A stretch of 6,545 nt of DNA from Nostoc sp. CHAB 5715 (GTDB taxonomy: Bacteria > Cyanobacteriota > Cyanobacteriia > Cyanobacteriales > Nostocaceae), in assembly GCF_020829685.1 (NCBI RefSeq), contig NZ_JAIVFR010000373.1:1-6545 (forward strand), given 5' to 3'. A program made the position numbers and the translations under genes. The notes beneath the pieces are model-generated. The model made no database searches. It saw only the letters and a program-made list of their open reading frames with translations, and was not told the origin of the DNA. Shown one piece after another: positions 5,471 through 6,545 of the stretch. Each line of letters begins with the position of its first letter. The first letter of the stretch is position 1.

Positions 5471-6472
5471 ATGGGTGTTTCTTTAACGACTCCTCATCTC
5501 TTACGGGCTGCTCGTGGTGAAGTAGTAGATCGTCCCCCCGTATGGATGATGCGACAAGCGGGACGATATATGAAAGCATATCGAGACTTAAGAGATAGGT
5601 ATCCTTCGTTTCGCGATCGCTCCGAAATTCCAGAAGTAGCAATTGAAGTTTCCTTACAACCCTGGAGAGCTTTCCAACCAGACGGAGTAATTTTATTTTC
5701 TGATATTGTCACCCCATTACCTGGTTTGGGCATTGACATGGATATTGCCGAAGGTAAAGGGCCAATCATTCACTCGCCCCTCCGCACTCAAGAACAAATT
5801 GAACGTCTGCATCCTTTAGAACCAGAAGCAGCTCTACCATTTATTAAGACAATTTTACAAGCACTGCGTTTTGAAGTAGGCGATAAATCGACGGTGTTGG
5901 GCTTTGTGGGTGCGCCGTGGACGTTAGCAGCTTATGCAGTTGAAGGAAAAGGTTCTAAAACCTACTCCATCATCAAAAACATGGCATTTTCAGATCCAAC
6001 GATATTGCATCAATTGTTAGCTAAACTAGCAGATGCGATCGCCATCTATGCCCGCTACCAAATTGACTCTGGCGCTCAAGTTGTGCAAATGTTCGATTCT
6101 TGGGCGGGTCAATTGAGTCCTCAAGATTATGATACCTTTGCTCTCCCCTATCAGCAGAGAGTTTTCCAGCAAGTCAAGCAAACCCACCCGGATACACCTT
6201 TGATTCTGCTAGTTAGCGGTAGCGCGGGTGTGTTGGAAAGAATGGCACAATCTGGCGCTGATATAGTCAGTGTAGACTGGGCTGTGGATATGGCAGACGC
6301 ACGAGCCAGATTGGGTAAGCAAGTCAAAGTTCAAGGAAATCTTGACCCAGGCGTGTTATTCGGCTCTAAACAGTTTATCCGCGATCGCATTCTTGATACC
6401 GTTCGCAAAGCTGGTAATTGGGCAGACAATCACCAGCCGGAAAAGCAATTCAAGCCTTTATTAAAGAGCTAA
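5471..6472 (+). CDS. hemE: Uroporphyrinogen decarboxylase, C-terminal end replaced (broken copy or interrupted gene)
   Basis: HemE removes the four acetate carboxyl groups of uroporphyrinogen III to give coproporphyrinogen III, without cofactor, in the cytoplasm; in cyanobacteria this feeds heme, chlorophyll and phycobilins. Residues 1-317 are canonical: [11 protein letters not shown], then [13 protein letters not shown], where Arg28 and Arg32 match human Arg37 and Arg41; FSDI with Asp78 (human Asp86); APWTLAAY with Tyr155 (human Tyr164); FDSWAG with Ser210 (human Ser219); [13 protein letters not shown] (287-299). After AGNW317 the family continues GHILNLGHGV and about 30 more residues, including the conserved histidine (human His339). 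Here it switches at about 6421 to [16 protein letters not shown] and stops at 6472. The ORF is 333 residues, against about 350 expected. The product probably lacks full activity, and as the enzyme is normally single-copy and essential, an intact copy or the missing exon should exist elsewhere. The ATG at 5471 has AGGA 11 nt upstream and matches the usual cyanobacterial N-terminus. Three HIP1 sites lie inside. Confidence 0.95.
   Translation: MGVSLTTPHLLRAARGEVVDRPPVWMMRQAGRYMKAYRDLRDRYPSFRDRSEIPEVAIEVSLQPWRAFQPDGVILFSDIVTPLPGLGIDMDIAEGKGPIIHSPLRTQEQIERLHPLEPEAALPFIKTILQALRFEVGDKSTVLGFVGAPWTLAAYAVEGKGSKTYSIIKNMAFSDPTILHQLLAKLADAIAIYARYQIDSGAQVVQMFDSWAGQLSPQDYDTFALPYQQRVFQQVKQTHPDTPLILLVSGSAGVLERMAQSGADIVSVDWAVDMADARARLGKQVKVQGNLDPGVLFGSKQFIRDRILDTVRKAGNWADNHQPEKQFKPLLKS
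6410..6437. repeat. 11-bp inverted repeat spanning the hemE break point
   Basis: GCTGGTAATTG (6410-6420), the last native hemE bases, pairs with CAATCACCAGC (6427-6437) in the foreign sequence at 10 of 11 positions, with a 6-nt loop GGCAGA. The stem sits exactly where hemE homology ends. Confidence 0.7.
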
Positions 6473-6545
6473 CACGTGGGTGACAAGTGCGCTTTGTGTG
6501 CCACAATCGATGGTGACAAGTGCGGTTGCAGTACCACGATCAACG
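6422..6545. other. Non-hemE sequence after the break; edge of a possible inserted element
   Basis: From about 6422 to the window end nothing resembles the expected hemE 3' end in any frame. The stretch contains the hemE read-through stop (6470-6472) and a 33-nt tandem repeat further on. On the - strand a frame is open from the window edge to a TAA at 6463-6461 (27 codons, ending [10 protein letters not shown]); it is too short to call as a gene, but it could be the 3' end of a gene carried by the element. No terminal motif of a known transposon, group II intron or tRNA is recognised. Confidence 0.5.
6476..6541. repeat. 33-nt tandem direct repeat, two units, probably continuing past the window
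   Basis: Units 6476-6508 and 6509-6541 agree at 25 of 33 positions. Both contain GGTGACAAGTGCG (6479-6491 and 6512-6524) and end in CCAC-A/G-ATC. A multiple of three permits a coding repeat: on the - strand the units read GTATALVTIDC and [11 protein letters not shown]. Repeated binding sites near the end of a mobile element are the other possibility. Confidence 0.7.

Noticed and set aside
6421..6472. Frameshift that would restore the hemE end in another frame
   Set aside because: No frame after 6421 encodes anything like GHILNLGHGV, so a simple indel cannot explain the altered tail.
6476..6541. Tn7-like or CRISPR-associated transposon end with repeated binding sites
   Set aside because: The TGACA words recall such ends, but there is no terminal TG at the junction, no known flanking genes in view and only two repeat units; not supportable from this window.
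6422..6545. Group II intron as the cause of the hemE break
   Set aside because: No GUGYG-type 5' end occurs at the junction near 6422; the first GTGCG words are about 65 nt and 98 nt further on, within the 33-nt repeat.

Overview
The window reads as chromosomal DNA from a filamentous, probably heterocyst-forming cyanobacterium (Nostocales type). Three signals support this. The HIP1 octamer GCGATCGC occurs eight times in 6.5 kb (at 255, 377, 941, 3747, 4693, 5613, 6035 and 6381). Tandem heptamer arrays of the STRR kind occur between genes. A 24-nt small dispersed repeat sits inside one of these arrays, an arrangement described for Nostoc punctiforme and its relatives. The encoded proteins also look cyanobacterial. 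No species can be named from this alone.

Layout, left to right. The 3' part of an LD-carboxypeptidase (peptidase S66) gene runs to 391 on the + strand. A gene-free stretch of about 510 nt (392-904) is built almost entirely of repeats: a large imperfect inverted repeat (455-765) with a small MITE-like element nested in its centre, which folds into a tree of hairpins, then a degenerate dispersed repeat and a hairpin region that may terminate the next gene. On the - strand follow a GT4 glycosyltransferase (905-1969) and, upstream of it, a class I SAM-dependent methyltransferase (2069-2812); the two are probably co-transcribed. Divergent from them is a lipoprotein-type, sugar-like ABC transporter substrate-binding protein (2982-4316), with no permease or ATPase beside it. 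Convergent with that is a six-helix membrane protein of unknown function (4404-5138, - strand). A 332-nt repeat-rich spacer (5139-5470) separates it from hemE (uroporphyrinogen decarboxylase, + strand, from 5471).

The genes do not form one pathway. They look like housekeeping or accessory genes scattered among repeats: cell-wall recycling (S66), glycoconjugate or pterin glycosylation (GT4), a methyltransferase, solute uptake (SBP) and tetrapyrrole synthesis (hemE).

The most striking point is the end of hemE. The protein is canonical up to Trp317, then switches at about 6421 to an unrelated 16-residue tail and a stop. This loses the conserved C-terminal LGHG region with its active-site histidine. 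The break coincides with an 11-bp inverted repeat (10/11), and the sequence after it carries two copies of a 33-nt tandem repeat before the window ends. This looks like the left edge of an inserted element, or a rearrangement or assembly junction, in a gene that should be essential. The second most interesting area is 5139-5470, with two facing heptamer arrays that form a perfect 33-bp inverted repeat with G-quadruplex potential, and the cleanly readable 24-nt insertion between them.
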